The notes below the pieces were generated by a model that saw only the letters and a program-made list of their open reading frames with translations, had not been told where the DNA came from and searched no databases. This document shows, piece by piece, positions 9,433-20,003 of a stretch of 64,000 nt of DNA. Every line of letters starts with the position of its first letter. Positions within the stretch are counted from its first letter, which is position 1. Made by a program: the position numbers and the translations under genes. Source of the stretch: Protonemura montana. Lineage: Eukaryota > Arthropoda > Insecta > Plecoptera > Nemouridae. Where the stretch lies: positions 12,996,001-13,060,000 of the forward strand of contig OX387608.1 of the NCBI GenBank assembly GCA_947568835.1, given 5' to 3'.

Positions 9433-12256
9433 TCAGTAGAACTTCTTAGCTTGCGCCTCTCGACTGTCCCTGTACAACGAGTACCCCAGCATGACGACAA
9501 GCTGCACGCCGGCCAGTATCAGGAACAGCGTAGTGGACAGGCAAGCAGTTTGTGTCGGGCATCCCGATTGCGCGCCTGCCTTCTGTGCGGTGACATCTCG
9601 TTTGAGAGCAGCCAGCCCGTCGCGCATCTCTGTGACGAGCCCCGCGAGGTCGTAGCCAACCGACTGGACCTGCGCTGTGGGTGCACGCGCCTGGTTCTGT
9701 AGGATGGTGTCTGCCCGCGAATGCACCTCGTGCACGATGTGGCTGGAAAAATGACGGGAACATGAATAATCACAATTGCTCGGTTGCTGCAGAGGTTTTA
9801 TCTTGGAGCTAAAACTGTGCTTCTTCATGAACTGTGCACTTCATAGCCAAGTTTTAAAATAAGTTATTCAGGTTTTACAGTGTTTCAAGAAGTCACATTT
9901 GAAAACTTCTGGCTGTCTAATCAAAGATTTCTTAAAGAAAAAATCCAGTCATTGAACTTACTTAATCTCTCGTGCGGAGGTGATGATGGTGTTCTGGTTG
10001 CTTATAATGGCGTCTACTTCGTGCCTTCGGATCGAGTCCCCAGTAGCGGCGATTTGGCCAGTGGGAATGTGCCCGACTCCGGCAGCACCACCCAACTGAC
10101 CCGATGAGAGCAGGCTCAGAGTGCGCTCTTGACGTCCCACAACCTCGTCCAGCTTTCGTGTCAATTCGCGCAACGCGTCGAACATCTGCGACTGGCCTGT
10201 GAAGATCTGGCGCAGCTCGCGCTGGTTGTCCGACTCGAACCATTCCTCGAATTCAGCGTCTTTGTCTTTCTTGACCGCGTCTGGGTGTTCGCGGTGATAT
10301 CTAGCAAAAGAATGCAGGTGAGCATGGATCTTTGGCAATTAGCTTACATTAATTTTGGATTTAAATCTAAAAGTATATTTTCTTTGTAATGTAGTTTGTC
10401 AATTGGTGGTAAGCGGTCAGTGGTGGATACCCCTTTGAACCCACCCAAATCTGCAGATTTTTACTCTTAGAATTTAGTTCTTTACTTGTGAAAATAATCA
10501 AATAACCACCAACTGTAGTAGGAATTGGTAATATTTTTATCTTGGCAAGTCCTCTTTCCCAATTTCCACACAATAAATCTTAATTTATCAAGAAACAACA
10601 CATTCTGTTACTCCCTATTTGTTGGGGGTTTCACCGGGTGTTCTGACTTACTCTTCTTTCTGCTGATCAAGCTTCTTCTGGTAGTCTGCATAGTCTTGCG
10701 AGAGCTTCCGTTGGTCTTCATCTGAGAGCCGAGACGCATCAGGCAAAGTTTGTCCTGGCAGGTGAAGACTTGTCGTCAAGAAGTGAAGAACATCGTGGTC
10801 ATCAGCCAACCCTCCTGTCGCCGCAGACAGTCCAAAGTGTCCTCGCGATGGCAGGTAAACATTTTCTGCTCGGAAGCAAACCTCCATGTCCTGTTCGTTG
10901 TTGGTCATGCCATTGTGGAACAGTAGCTGCAGAGAAAAAAAATCAGACTTGTATAGCAAGAAATTCAAATTTCCTGGTATGTAGGTTAGGTTTCATTTGC
11001 CTTCAATTGTCATAAATACTGGCCAAATGGAATAACCCTACAATCATGGTAAGAATCTAAGATTGGGTACAGAAATGATAAGATTATTTCACGCTATCTT
11101 TACTATCAAAAAAATGTTACCTAGTTGGTACGTACGAATCATGTTTCTTAAATGCAACGGAACTCTTAAGATATCCAGGGAATAATCAGCTTAGGCTTTA
11201 ATTTTGGAGAGGTGGTGTTTACTCACTGTTAACGTATTTTGGTAGTATTCGATCTTGGCTCGAGTAGGAAACGGCTTGTTTCGGAAGTCTCTCAGGCAGC
11301 CCGCTAGCAGTTGAGATGTTGCATCGCTAGAAAGCAGAAGGTCGTCACGTCAGATGTGAAACATGGATCAACATATTACTGTTAAGCTAGATATCTGGGT
11401 CTTACTTTTGGTGATCAAACTCTTTTGTCCCATCATTTACCACTGCCATTATGTAGGGGTTGTTGTGTTTGTTGTCGTTGTCAAATGAGTCGAAGAAAAT
11501 TCCAAGACCTTTCCATTTGTCAGAGCTTCCGAACACAGGGCCATCGTAAGCACCTTTATCTTCAGTGTACCAAAATGCCTGATGAACAAAACAAACGAGT
11601 TTAGCGAATTGCTACAGAACTCAACACCCACAATACTTTTTGGGTAACAGCATAAAATCAATGTGACCTACAAGTCCGTCGGCTCCTATCCTTCCTCGAC
11701 CAGTAACGCGGAAGATAATGTCCACTTCCCACCAGTCGAACGATGTCTGAGTTTTGGTCCATATTGCTCCTGAAAACCGACGAGTTTATTTAGAATTTAT
11801 TTTAGAAGCAAGGCTAAAGGTCGACTTGAAATGAAAGAGTAGAAGTAGTACCTATAAGCTCGAGGGTTAGGAACGTATAAAAGAGGTTATCCAAAGATTA
11901 AGTGCTACAGAAAGGTCTCACTCACCCTTTTGACTTCTCAACGAAGGAGCCACTCGTACATTTTCTGAGCTCGCGATCGCATCTAAAAATTGAATAATAG
12001 TTTTAGTTCAAAAACCTGTTTTTCGCAAGCAGCTGGAATATATTTTTGCAGAATCAGCCAGAAGTCCAGCCTACGTGGAATTGCACTCACTTCCACCGTA
12101 CTCCCAAAAGGGAACCGTCCCGTCCTTTTGCGCCAAATAAGGCGGCTTAAAACTATACTTATATTCGAATCTTCTCGTTGGTGTGTTTGCTAAAATATCA
12201 TAGATCTGTAAGAAGAGAAAGACCGCAAAGCATAGCCACTTCACCTCGACCGCCAT
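9433..12256 (-). CDS. LMAN1: ERGIC-53 / LMAN1 mannose-binding cargo receptor, complete, eight exons
   Basis: Type I membrane lectin that cycles between ER and ERGIC and carries glycoprotein cargo into COPII vesicles. Exons, 5' to 3': 12256-12091, 11982-11926, 11769-11672, 11578-11406, 11326-11227, 10926-10652, 10300-9962, 9742-9433. All have GT-AG boundaries and matching phases, giving 505 residues (human 510). The start is MAVEVKW with an ACCATGG context, followed by a signal peptide to about residue 23. The L-type lectin domain opens FEYKYSFKPPY and GTVPFWEYGG, and contains GRGRIGADGLAFWYTEDKG, GIFFDSFDND, a DHQNDATS-type loop and GHFGLSAATGGLADDHDVL. A Gln/Lys/Glu-rich coiled-coil stalk follows, then a C-terminal membrane span (STTLFLILAGVQLVVMLGY) and the tail QAKKFY. 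KK is the COPI retrieval signal. The usual ER-exit FF is FY here. Tail-to-tail with DLGAP. Confidence 0.97.
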
Positions 12257-12659
12257 GGTTGTTGAGCTAGCCAAACTGACAACAAGGCGAAATTGATTGG
12301 TGACTGCGTGATAGGGCGCTAGCTTCACCCGTCAATGTGGTTGGATTGGCAATGGCGGTTGATGGTTCTGCGAATTTGTCGTAAGCATCTTACCGGTTCA
12401 TTTTTGTCTTTGACGTGTTTGTATAGTATTATAAACTATCAATAAGACTTAAGAAGTTCCAAATAACGTAGATTATTGTGCCTTTATAAGAGATATGCTA
12501 CGTTTCTCTCAACGTTACGGAGTTGGCAAATAGGCTTGCTCATCGACCATGTGAAAAGTGAATTAGTCTCCGAGCATGCTTCGCCGTACCGTTGGTACTC
12601 TTACGTGGAGCTCGGTCAGAGGCCAACTCCCAGCTGTGTGAAGGAGCCGGTCGTGACCA

Positions 12660-12736
12660 CTGGTCGTAGAATTTAACTTTGCTGGGACAGGTATTGAATG
12701 GGTGACCATCATACACAGGACCAGTTCTGTTAATTT
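12660..12736 (+). repeat. 5S-rRNA-derived SINE fragment
   Basis: TTAACTTTGCTGGGACAGG, then GGGTGACCATCATACACAGG and ACCAGTTCTGTT, match the 5S-like head of the longer copies at about 44350 and (minus) about 57100. GGTGACCATC corresponds to the 5S internal control region. The copy lacks the 5' AGATCAC part and the downstream body. Confidence 0.6.
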
Positions 12737-13949
12737 GCTTTATTCCAGACAAAGCGTTTATAGGGGACAAGTCATGTCAGGACATAAGAGACAGATTCGA
12801 AACACCTGAGTTGAAGGGCAGGAAATGGAATTATTACTGTTATATGATTAAGATGAACAGTTTTGGAAGGCGGTTAAAGAATAGAAACACATTGGTGAAT
12901 AGAGGAATTGTTGAGTGGAATGGGTTTTGCCTCAGAAAGTATTTGATAGCTGGCCATCAATTAAACTATTTAGGAGAAGAGTGTTAGAAATGAGTTAGTC
13001 TTTACAATAATATTTCTATTAAAACAAAGATTAAGTTAAATGAGAACAAACAAAATAGTGAGTGTTAAGAATAATTTGTAAAATGTTTACCTAATAAACT
13101 ATGATATTTTAATATAAGTTGTGTGAGTTTAAGATTATTAGGATGTGCGAAATAAAGTAAACATAACAAATTACTTACCCATGTACTTACCAATCTTTGC
13201 AGTGGGTATCCAATGGCTTTATAGGGCACTTCCTGAATCCTGTGTAGGGACAGGTGATCGACATTGTCAAACATTGTCGTAGGTTACGGGGGGAGGTTGG
13301 GGGCTAATCACAACACATGTGTTTTGCGTCGCGTTTTTTTTTAATGTCCGATTTTATCATTTTCTTACTCCTATATAGTTAAAATGAGAGGTGGATCGAC
13401 CACCAATTTATGTATTTTTAAAAGAGTTTCGCTTGTAAGAGATTTAAAATATTTTTATTTTATGTGTTTTAAGAAATTTAAATAAAAAATATAGATAATG
13501 AAGAGATATTATTTTCTAAGATAAAAATATGTTAGTTTCTATAAAATAGAAATTTAAACATGCTAATCTTTTTCAAATTTTTCGTAAAATATCATTTTCC
13601 AAAATCTCGAATATTTCGAGGTACAGCCAAGTTTGTATTATTTGTTTTGATATTTTGACCAAATTTGGCAAAATCTTGTGTACCAGATCTCTCAGTGTCC
13701 TAGATCTTCCAGTGTCTCCTAGATCTCTCATTGTCAGGAGGAGTGGGTCTCAGGTTCGTAGCCTGGTCGCGCAGCTTCTCGGGAAAAGTTAAGTAAAATA
13801 TAAACAATTCCCGCGTGCTTAAAATGTTTGGCAGAAATTTTCATTGCAGACAGAATAATTTCAGCTAATTCCAGCTAATCTCGTACATGTAATTTACGAT
13901 GGGGCCCTTCTTTGCTATTCAAGTATTTGTTATTTCCCTCCGTCGGTCA

Positions 13950-14030
13950 GCTTGTCTCGATAGCTGGTTGCGTAGGTTGCTCGTTCATGACACATGACGC
14001 GACCGTATCGAGATCGAATCTCAGTCGTTC
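13950..14030 (+). repeat. tRNA-like (SINE head) sequence
   Basis: TCTCGATAGCTGGTTGCGTA resembles a pol III A box, and GATCGAATCTC at about 14012-14022 a B box, at tRNA-like spacing. A pyrimidine-rich run ending in T6 follows. No cloverleaf is evident. Confidence 0.35.
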
Positions 14031-14689
14031 CCTCTATTTTTTCTTCATAAATCGGCGACTGGACTTAATTATCACGTGTTAAGTAATACATCCTCCGTCA
14101 ATCACCGGTCCACACGTAGCTCTGTTCTATGGTCGTAGTCTACGGTGCGAGTGGACCGCGGTTCGATTTGGCGTTCTTCTAGTCAGGCTCGAAAGCTTGC
14201 ATTTGCGTCAACGAGTTGCGAATGGGGGCAGCCCGTACTTTTGAGTTGTTGAACGCTTCTGCACTGCTAGGTGTGGTGACCAAGTACCTCTGCGCCGCGT
14301 GGTGTGTTGGTCGGGTCTAGTTCTTGCTTGCGAGAACGATTAATAATAGTCCGGGGTATTTTAATAATATAAAAAATATCCCGAACTGCCAAGTACCAAG
14401 GGGTTCTAAACGGAACTAAGCAGAGAGTGCGGTCGATGTCATGTACGTAGTAACTCAGTCAGCCGGGTGTTCAAACATGCAATTCAAATAGGTCCATTTT
14501 CCTTCAACATGTAAGATCGTCTGCGTAGCAAATTGGTATTGCTGCTGCTTCGTGATGTTCAGAACGTGCTTCTCCTGGATCGAACCCAGTCGACGGAGGA
14601 AGATTTTGACTTTTGCAATGCAACTCACGTCCGTGGAAGCTGCAGCAAGGAGATTTAACATTACAAAAATGCAATATAAGCATAATATG

Positions 14690-14775
14690 TTCGCGTGGTC
14701 GCGCGGTTAAAGGCACCGGTCATCTTATTATAATAATGGTGGTGTCCTAGGTTCGAATCACGCTCGTACCACTGC
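14690..14775 (+). repeat. tRNA-like SINE head or tRNA pseudogene
   Basis: TGGTCGCGCGGTTAAAGGC (14696-14714) is a strong A box of Leu/Ser-tRNA type, and GGTTCGAATCA (14750-14760) a strong B box, followed by CGCTCGTACCA. The acceptor ends do not pair well, so it is read as a tRNA-derived repeat rather than a working gene. Confidence 0.5.
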
Positions 14776-14825
14776 GCAATTTCACTCATTCTTTTTTTCT
14801 TTTTGGGCGTATGGTTTAGACAGTA

Positions 14826-14880
14826 GCAAAATTGCCGGGCGCTCCTGGCGCTTCGCGCCAGTCGCACCCGCCAATTTTGC
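14826..14880. repeat. nested GC-rich hairpin
   Basis: GCAAAATTG at 14826-14834 pairs perfectly with CAATTTTGC at 14872-14880. Inside, CTGGCGC-TTC-GCGCCAG (14845-14861) is a perfect 7-bp stem with a 3-nt loop. The unit is much more GC-rich than its surroundings and lies about 50 bp after the tRNA-like sequence, possibly as part of the same element. Confidence 0.65.
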
Positions 14881-15097
14881 GGGACGTTCCCACGACCCCA
14901 GACCCCACCTAACCCCGTGTGCGGCTCCTAAGTCTAGCATCAAGTATATAGAAATAGTTGTGAGTGTTAAACTGCCACCTGTTGGCAGAATATTGAACTA
15001 CACTCTGGACTTGTAAAATGTTTGATATTTTACCCAGCTTCATCAAGTTTGATTATTATATACCAGAGCGACTTGAGCTCAGATCTGCCAAAAAGCT

Positions 15098-15175
15098 GCT
15101 CGTCCGGGATTCGAACGCCTCACCTTCACGACACGAAGCAAGCACGCTAACCACTGAGCCATGCTGGACTGATGA
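15098..15175 (-). repeat. tRNA-like (SINE head) sequence, minus strand
   Basis: On the minus strand, TGGCTCAGTGGTTAGCG (A box) is followed by GTTCGAATCCC (B box). The T-arm does not pair and the acceptor is imperfect, which points to a tRNA-derived SINE rather than a functional tRNA. Confidence 0.5.
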
Positions 15176-16017
15176 TAGTGACAGGAAATAAAGCAACTAA
15201 AATGTCAACGATTCGATGTAGTATCTCTTTGCATATCGTTGTATTGCAGCAAGTAATATTTATTAAAAATCTTCAGTAATCCGTGGTCCCTCTTGTGGAC
15301 GAATGGTCACGTTGCCTGATTGACGTGGAGCGGAGGCGAAGATCGAACCGCATTCAGGATACCTATTTTTTTGCTTTGCTACAATTTTTTTAATAATTAG
15401 TTATGCAGAATACAAGCAAAAATATGTCTCGTGCATGAAAAAAAAAAAAAAAATTACATGATTTATTACAGGTAAACAAATAATAGACTAACTCAAACGA
15501 ACGTTTGAGATACATTTAACGTTTATATACGATATAGATATGTTACAGAGATAGATACAGATACGTTTAACATATAGAAAATACATAGAACAGACCACAT
15601 GCACCCACCAACATATTAAATACGGGTAGATAGAGAAGGAAGGTTTCGCTTCTACACAATGTGTAAATGCCGGACCGGGCCCCAACACCAAGCAGTGCTG
15701 AGGCCGCGGCCACTCCAAAATATGGGCTTTCACCAGTTGCCACGATCTAACGCGAAAATGCAAGCCTTAGAGTCCGACTGGAGGAACGCCAGTCGAACCC
15801 CGTTGCTCGATTGCGTGTCCCCTGGTCAACCATACCAATCAAGAATCACCGAACCAGCAGTCGAGTTAAATCACATTGAAATCGCAAACGCAGTCTGTTG
15901 GATATCAAAAGTACTTGATCAATTAAAATGTCGATAAATCACGGCCATCGGTCGGTAACCCGTATAGTATATGTTACAGGTAGTTCATCTGCAATGAGCA
16001 ACATTATAAACCTTCGC

Positions 16018-16108
16018 GATGAGCAAGTCGCTCTCGTGGCCGAGTTGTTATGCTGTCCGATCACAAGCAGAACTGTTCTCTTTCGAATCCCGCTATTTTT
16101 TTTTTTTT
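16018..16108 (+). repeat. tRNA-Ser-like SINE head ending in poly-T
   Basis: TCTCGTGGCCGAGTTGTTATG resembles the D-arm/A box of serine tRNA, and TTTCGAATCCCGC (about 16081) the B box, followed by a run of about 13 T (pol III terminator). The anticodon region does not form a clean stem, so this is more likely a SINE or pseudogene than a tRNA. Confidence 0.5.
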
Positions 16109-16849
16109 TTACTTCAGGAGTATGTTCAAAGATTTTAACGTATTTTTTTTCCGTCTTATCAATGAAGTTCTCTGGGTCACAAAATTTAGCTGAACTGCAT
16201 TTTGTGCACTTTCAGATCCCGATTTAATTTCATTTATGTTTGTTTCAGGTGGCAAATCAGCTGCATCAGTCAGAGCCAATCTTTTGCAATCTTCAAAAAG
16301 AAATCTTTGTCCGAGCTCGAAGACATCGTTTTTGAAAAACATTGTCGCCACTAGGTCTAGTGTGATCTGCTGTATTGTGAAAATTGCATATATTCAAAAA
16401 AAATTTACATGTTCAAGAAAGTGAGTTGGAAATTAAATGGATTTTTTAAGTTAATATTGTAATAAATTTATTTATAAATTGCAAAAAAAATGTTAATAAA
16501 TAAAATACATTTCCATTGTAATAAATTGTAATACATTTCTTGTTCTAATGACAATCTACAGAAAATATGTACTTTTTCCTGATTGTTCCTGGCTCCTCCA
16601 CCACCATTCCCGATTTTTCTCTTTCTTTCCGCATTTTTTATTGCCGTTTTTTTTTCTGGTAAGGAAAATTAAGAAAAGTTATTACATACATTTTCAACTA
16701 CTTATAGTGGACTGTTATATTGACACGGCAAGCTAGTCTGTTTCAAGCTGTGAAAAATTTATAATAATGCTCTAGAGCCCCTCTGGCTGCAGCGAGCGGC
16801 CTGGGGGTACAACGCCTGAGGGCAGATTACCTTTGTTTCAAATTGGCCA

Positions 16850-17086
16850 TTTGTATCAGTAGAGTTTAACGGACAAGGAGGTCTTTGTATAGTGCCCGAT
16901 GGCTTTAACGTTAGTGACAGTTTTGCAATTTGTATCAGTAGTGTATAACGGACAAGGAGGTCTTTGCTTCAGTATTTTCGAGCAAAATTTTAGCAGAAAA
17001 TCGGTCGTTCGTATCAGGAAAGTATAATACCCGTGGAGGTCTCAGTATATTGCCTACCGTTTTGATTTCTCTGGTAACAATGAACT
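16850..17086 (+). repeat. three diverged 79-bp tandem repeats
   Basis: Units start at 16850, 16929 and 17008, exactly 79 bp apart. The first two open TTTGTATCAGTAG and share ACGGACAAGGAGGTCTTTG; the third opens TTCGTATCAGG and keeps GGAGGTCT. The second halves of the units have diverged strongly. Confidence 0.7.
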
Positions 17087-18321
17087 TACTTGCTTGCTTC
17101 AGTTAGTCTTGACAGACTTGACTGAGTAGGTATTTTATAAATGAAATACAGAATTTCAGTACAGAAAACAGTACACGTTTAAAAAGCTTTATTTCAAAAT
17201 GCCAATGTGCTCATTGCAGATGGTAACAAAGAATTTAATTCCATCTTGTACAAAATTCTTCGCATAGAACAGAAAAACATTCCTATTTCTTAGCCTCCCC
17301 TGCAGTTCTGTGTTCTGCAGTTAGTGTAAAAACGACCGGCCGGAGAGGGACAACGTTAACTCATAAAAATGATGAGTATATCGAAGTTGATATCTAGGAA
17401 AAAATTACAAAGTTTTTAAGAATGCCGCACCTGCTGTTCTGATGCTATAACACCGACTTCAGAACTAAATTGCGTGCGGAGAACAGAAAGCTTCAGTTTA
17501 CAAGACCTATCTATGACAAAGCAGCTAATAAAATCTAGAAATACACCCAATCATTATAATAGTTTATTAGCTATTGACATTTTCAATTCACAATGAAAAG
17601 AGATTAAGTATATATACTCAGTATGATTCAGTACTGAACTTAATACTTAATACAACTACAATGTAATTGTCAGTAGCCAATAAACAAATAAACAAATAAA
17701 CAAATCTCCTTTCATTGTGCAGTGTTTAAGGTAAAATTAAGAGAAGTTGTTGAATCCGTCGATACTTATGTTAGTAAGTTTGATTTTGTGCAAAGTTAAA
17801 GTTAAATTGACCGTACTAGATCTCTTTGCATATACACTTGAGGACACAAGACATTGACCCAGAGTAATAGATTTCACAGATTATAAATTAGAAAACAATT
17901 AATACTCTATTCTTTATGATGAAAAAAATGGGAAATAAAAACATTCATATTTCTAAAATTTGTTCACATTAATAACTATGTTTGCATGCTAATTTAAGAC
18001 AAGATTTAAGTTAAATGTTGCACTAATTAAATAAGGTGAATTTTTTACCCAAAGCGACTAAAAATGTGCGACTAGTAATGTCGCATCGATAGTAAAATGT
18101 TTATGAAAGAAGAAACAAGCGGCTAGTAACGAAACGAGAAACATTGCCCAACGAAGTTTCCATGAAAATTTCTGAAATTCAGTTGAAATTGAAATTGCTA
18201 CTAATTGCTAAAATTGCTTGAAATTTCATGAAAATTGGGGAGTCTTCAAGTCGTCGCAGGCGGTGAAACTGGAACTGCTGGTCTGCTTTGAGCAAACAGC
18301 TTGATCAGGACTGCTGCTGCT

Positions 18322-18416
18322 TTACACCAGCGACTGCAGGTATGTCTGTTGAACAGGCTTGTGTAGCGACAGCTGCTCCAGGGCGTCTCCTATCGAGAAC
18401 CACTTGCGTCGATGGT
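18322..18416 (-). CDS. orphan terminal exon of a DIPP/Aps-type Nudix hydrolase
   Basis: Diphosphoinositol-polyphosphate phosphohydrolases (NUDT3/NUDT4, fly Aps) remove phosphate from inositol pyrophosphates and cap-like dinucleotides. This exon reads HRRKWFSIGDALEQLSLHKP, then VQQTYLQSLV and a stop. It closely follows the family's C-terminal block: GRKR-x-WF, an acidic helix, HKP, QxxYLxxL. The acceptor is GTCCACAG just upstream (phase 1); TATTAG 22 bp further upstream (phase 0) is an alternative. The catalytic Nudix box should lie 5', at higher coordinates on this strand, but nothing like it is visible before BLOC1S6 starts on the opposite strand at 18982. It may be a relic, a transposed exon, or the end of a gene whose other exons lie far away. 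Confidence 0.6.
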
Positions 18417-18904
18417 CTGTGGACACAAACACCAGCCTCTAATAAGATAGACATAACAGAAGACATAATGTAAGAAAGCGCAACAAAAAAGCCCTTCGAG
18501 GGTTTATAGATAACATAACAAATAATGCAAATTCTTCTGAATCTTTTATGATCGATCATTTTTTTGTGTGCAGTGTTGGTATGAAATGTGTTTACTAAGA
18601 AAATACAATTTTCACTATTTTCATGCACTGAAAATCATGTGTTAGGAAAATGTGAAAAAATTTCACTGGTACAGTAAATGTTGGTAAGTTTAATAATTTA
18701 ATTACTCAATAACTGAAAAGTAATTTCACCAAAAGTTGTGTTCCGCTTTTTTCGCTATGCGCCTCAATAGATTTCTTAATCACGCATACAATATCATTAA
18801 ATTGCTTGCATGAAAGAGGGTTGAATTCCGCGCAAAAGGTTCTGGCACATGGTATGGCTGACATCAGCTGTCAATTGAGTGTGGTTATGTTATGGCTAGG
18901 TCAC

Positions 18905-18952
18905 GTTCTGTCAGTGGATCGAGACCAAAGATCGAGTGATCGAGACCTTGTT
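18905..18952 (+). promoter_or_regulatory. possible core promoter of BLOC1S6
   Basis: TCAGTG at 18911-18916 matches the arthropod initiator consensus, about 68 bp before the ATG. Directly downstream are three GATCGAG repeats (about 18918-18945) that could lie in the 5' leader. There is no TATA box. Assignment is by position and motif only. Confidence 0.35.
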
Positions 18953-18981
18953 TTCTCTGATCTGGTGCCTACAAACTTATT

Positions 18982-19682
18982 ATGGCCTTTTCGGCTCCAT
19001 CTGGATATGTGGAAACTTCTTTCGATCCCCTGATAGCAGAGAAACTTGCCGCAGGTATCCTCAGTAACTATCAACCGCCAGTAGAAGATGTACAAAAGCA
19101 TCTTAAAGAAATTTGGTAAGTTCATAGTTATGCCAGGTTATGGTCAATATTTGACTATTTAATCTAATTTTTGTATGCTTTATTATCCAGGATAATCTTT
19201 GTTTTAGTATGGAGCAAAAAAAAATTACGGACCAGCTTGAAAAAGAGAGGAAAAGGGTAGGAGATCCAACTTTGTCAAAAGAACTTTTGGAAATGGTAGG
19301 TGCAATCTGTGAGTACTTCTTTCAAGCTCATTCTGTGTAAAATTTTATAATGGTGACATTTACTTTACAGTATTCACAAATTAAGAAGTACACTGGTAAA
19401 TTAGTGGTATTGAAAAAGGATATGGAAAAAACAACAGAAAAAGCAGCCCAGTTAAAAGTAAGTGCACAGCTATCTTTTTTCTATTTGTAAAATTAAATAA
19501 CAAGGCAACAATGTTTTTAATGAGTGACCAATCGCGACTGCTTGCAGGTTCGAGCTTTGAAGCTCGTGGAAGGTAAGCAGAATGAAGCACTTTTGAAAGA
19601 AATGCAGAGAGAAACACAACTCCAGCACGAGCAGGAACTTATAGCAAAACCAACTACCAGCTCAAAAAGTCCTTCGCCATGA
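18982..19682 (+). CDS. BLOC1S6: BLOC1S6 (pallidin) subunit of BLOC-1, complete, four exons
   Basis: Small coiled-coil subunit of BLOC-1, a cytosolic complex for lysosome-related organelle biogenesis and endosomal sorting. Exons 18982-19115, 19208-19295, 19371-19457 and 19548-19682 encode 147 residues (human about 172, with a longer N-terminus). Family blocks in order: EKLAAGILSNYQPPVEDVQK, MEQKKITDQLEKERKRV, MYSQIKKYTGKLVVLKKDME, and VRALKLVEGKQNEALLKEMQ, ending near ELIAKP. These parallel pallidin's LAEGLLSHYLP, HYHAKLVNIRKEM and KKRALKLQQKRQ segments. For exon 2 the acceptor TTTTAG at 19202-19207 was chosen. The alternative CCAG at 19187-19190 would bring a stop into frame. The gene converges on POFUT2, 321 bp stop to stop. 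Confidence 0.9.
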
Positions 19683-19734
19683 TACGGTTGCTAATCAACT
19701 TTAACTTGTATACTACAATTTTTCTAAGATAGTC

Positions 19735-19740
19735 TTTATT
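19735..19740 (-). terminator. POFUT2 polyadenylation signal (AATAAA)
   Basis: TTTATT on the plus strand, 264 bp beyond the POFUT2 stop and only 53 bp after the convergent BLOC1S6 stop. The two 3' UTRs therefore probably overlap as antisense. A poly-A/(TA)n tract follows at 19745-19770. Confidence 0.5.
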
Positions 19741-20003
19741 GCTAAAAAAAAATATATATATATATATATTAAGCGTATGAGATTCAATTGCGGATTCAAC
19801 ATTTGATAGCCATGGAGATGGTGAAATCACTACTCAAATCAGCTTCCTGATGTTACTGCAAGTATAGTCCATGGCAACTCCTGATAGTATGCAGTGAAAT
19901 TCAGATGTTTCTGTGAGTTGGGAGGCTAAAGAACCGATAAAAATCAGCTCTTAGATTGATGGAATTATAGCACCAATTATAGTAATAATACCTTTTGCAC
20001 TAA

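Larger units (their letters stand above)
12257..18321. other. intergenic repeat-rich region between LMAN1 and the Nudix exon
   Basis: No conserved coding exon is seen. The 5' end of LMAN1 is followed by a probable promoter: ATTGG at about 12293 reads as CCAAT on the minus strand. Further right are a 5S-rRNA-like fragment, several tRNA-like sequences, a strong GC-rich hairpin, an A-run at about 15439, and a 79-bp tandem repeat. About 13000-13700 and 17100-18200 are very AT-rich and carry nothing recognisable. Confidence 0.6.

Noticed and set aside
12257-12328. Upstream start for LMAN1 adding about 24 residues
   Set aside because: The upstream frame begins with GTG, not ATG, and would hide the signal peptide. 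The ATG at 12256 has a good context and family-like spacing.
15098-15175. Functional tRNA gene on the minus strand
   Set aside because: A and B boxes are good, but the T-arm and acceptor stems do not pair. A tRNA-derived repeat fits better.
16018-16108. Functional serine tRNA gene
   Set aside because: The D-arm and T-loop resemble tRNA-Ser, but no anticodon stem or acceptor pairing could be drawn.
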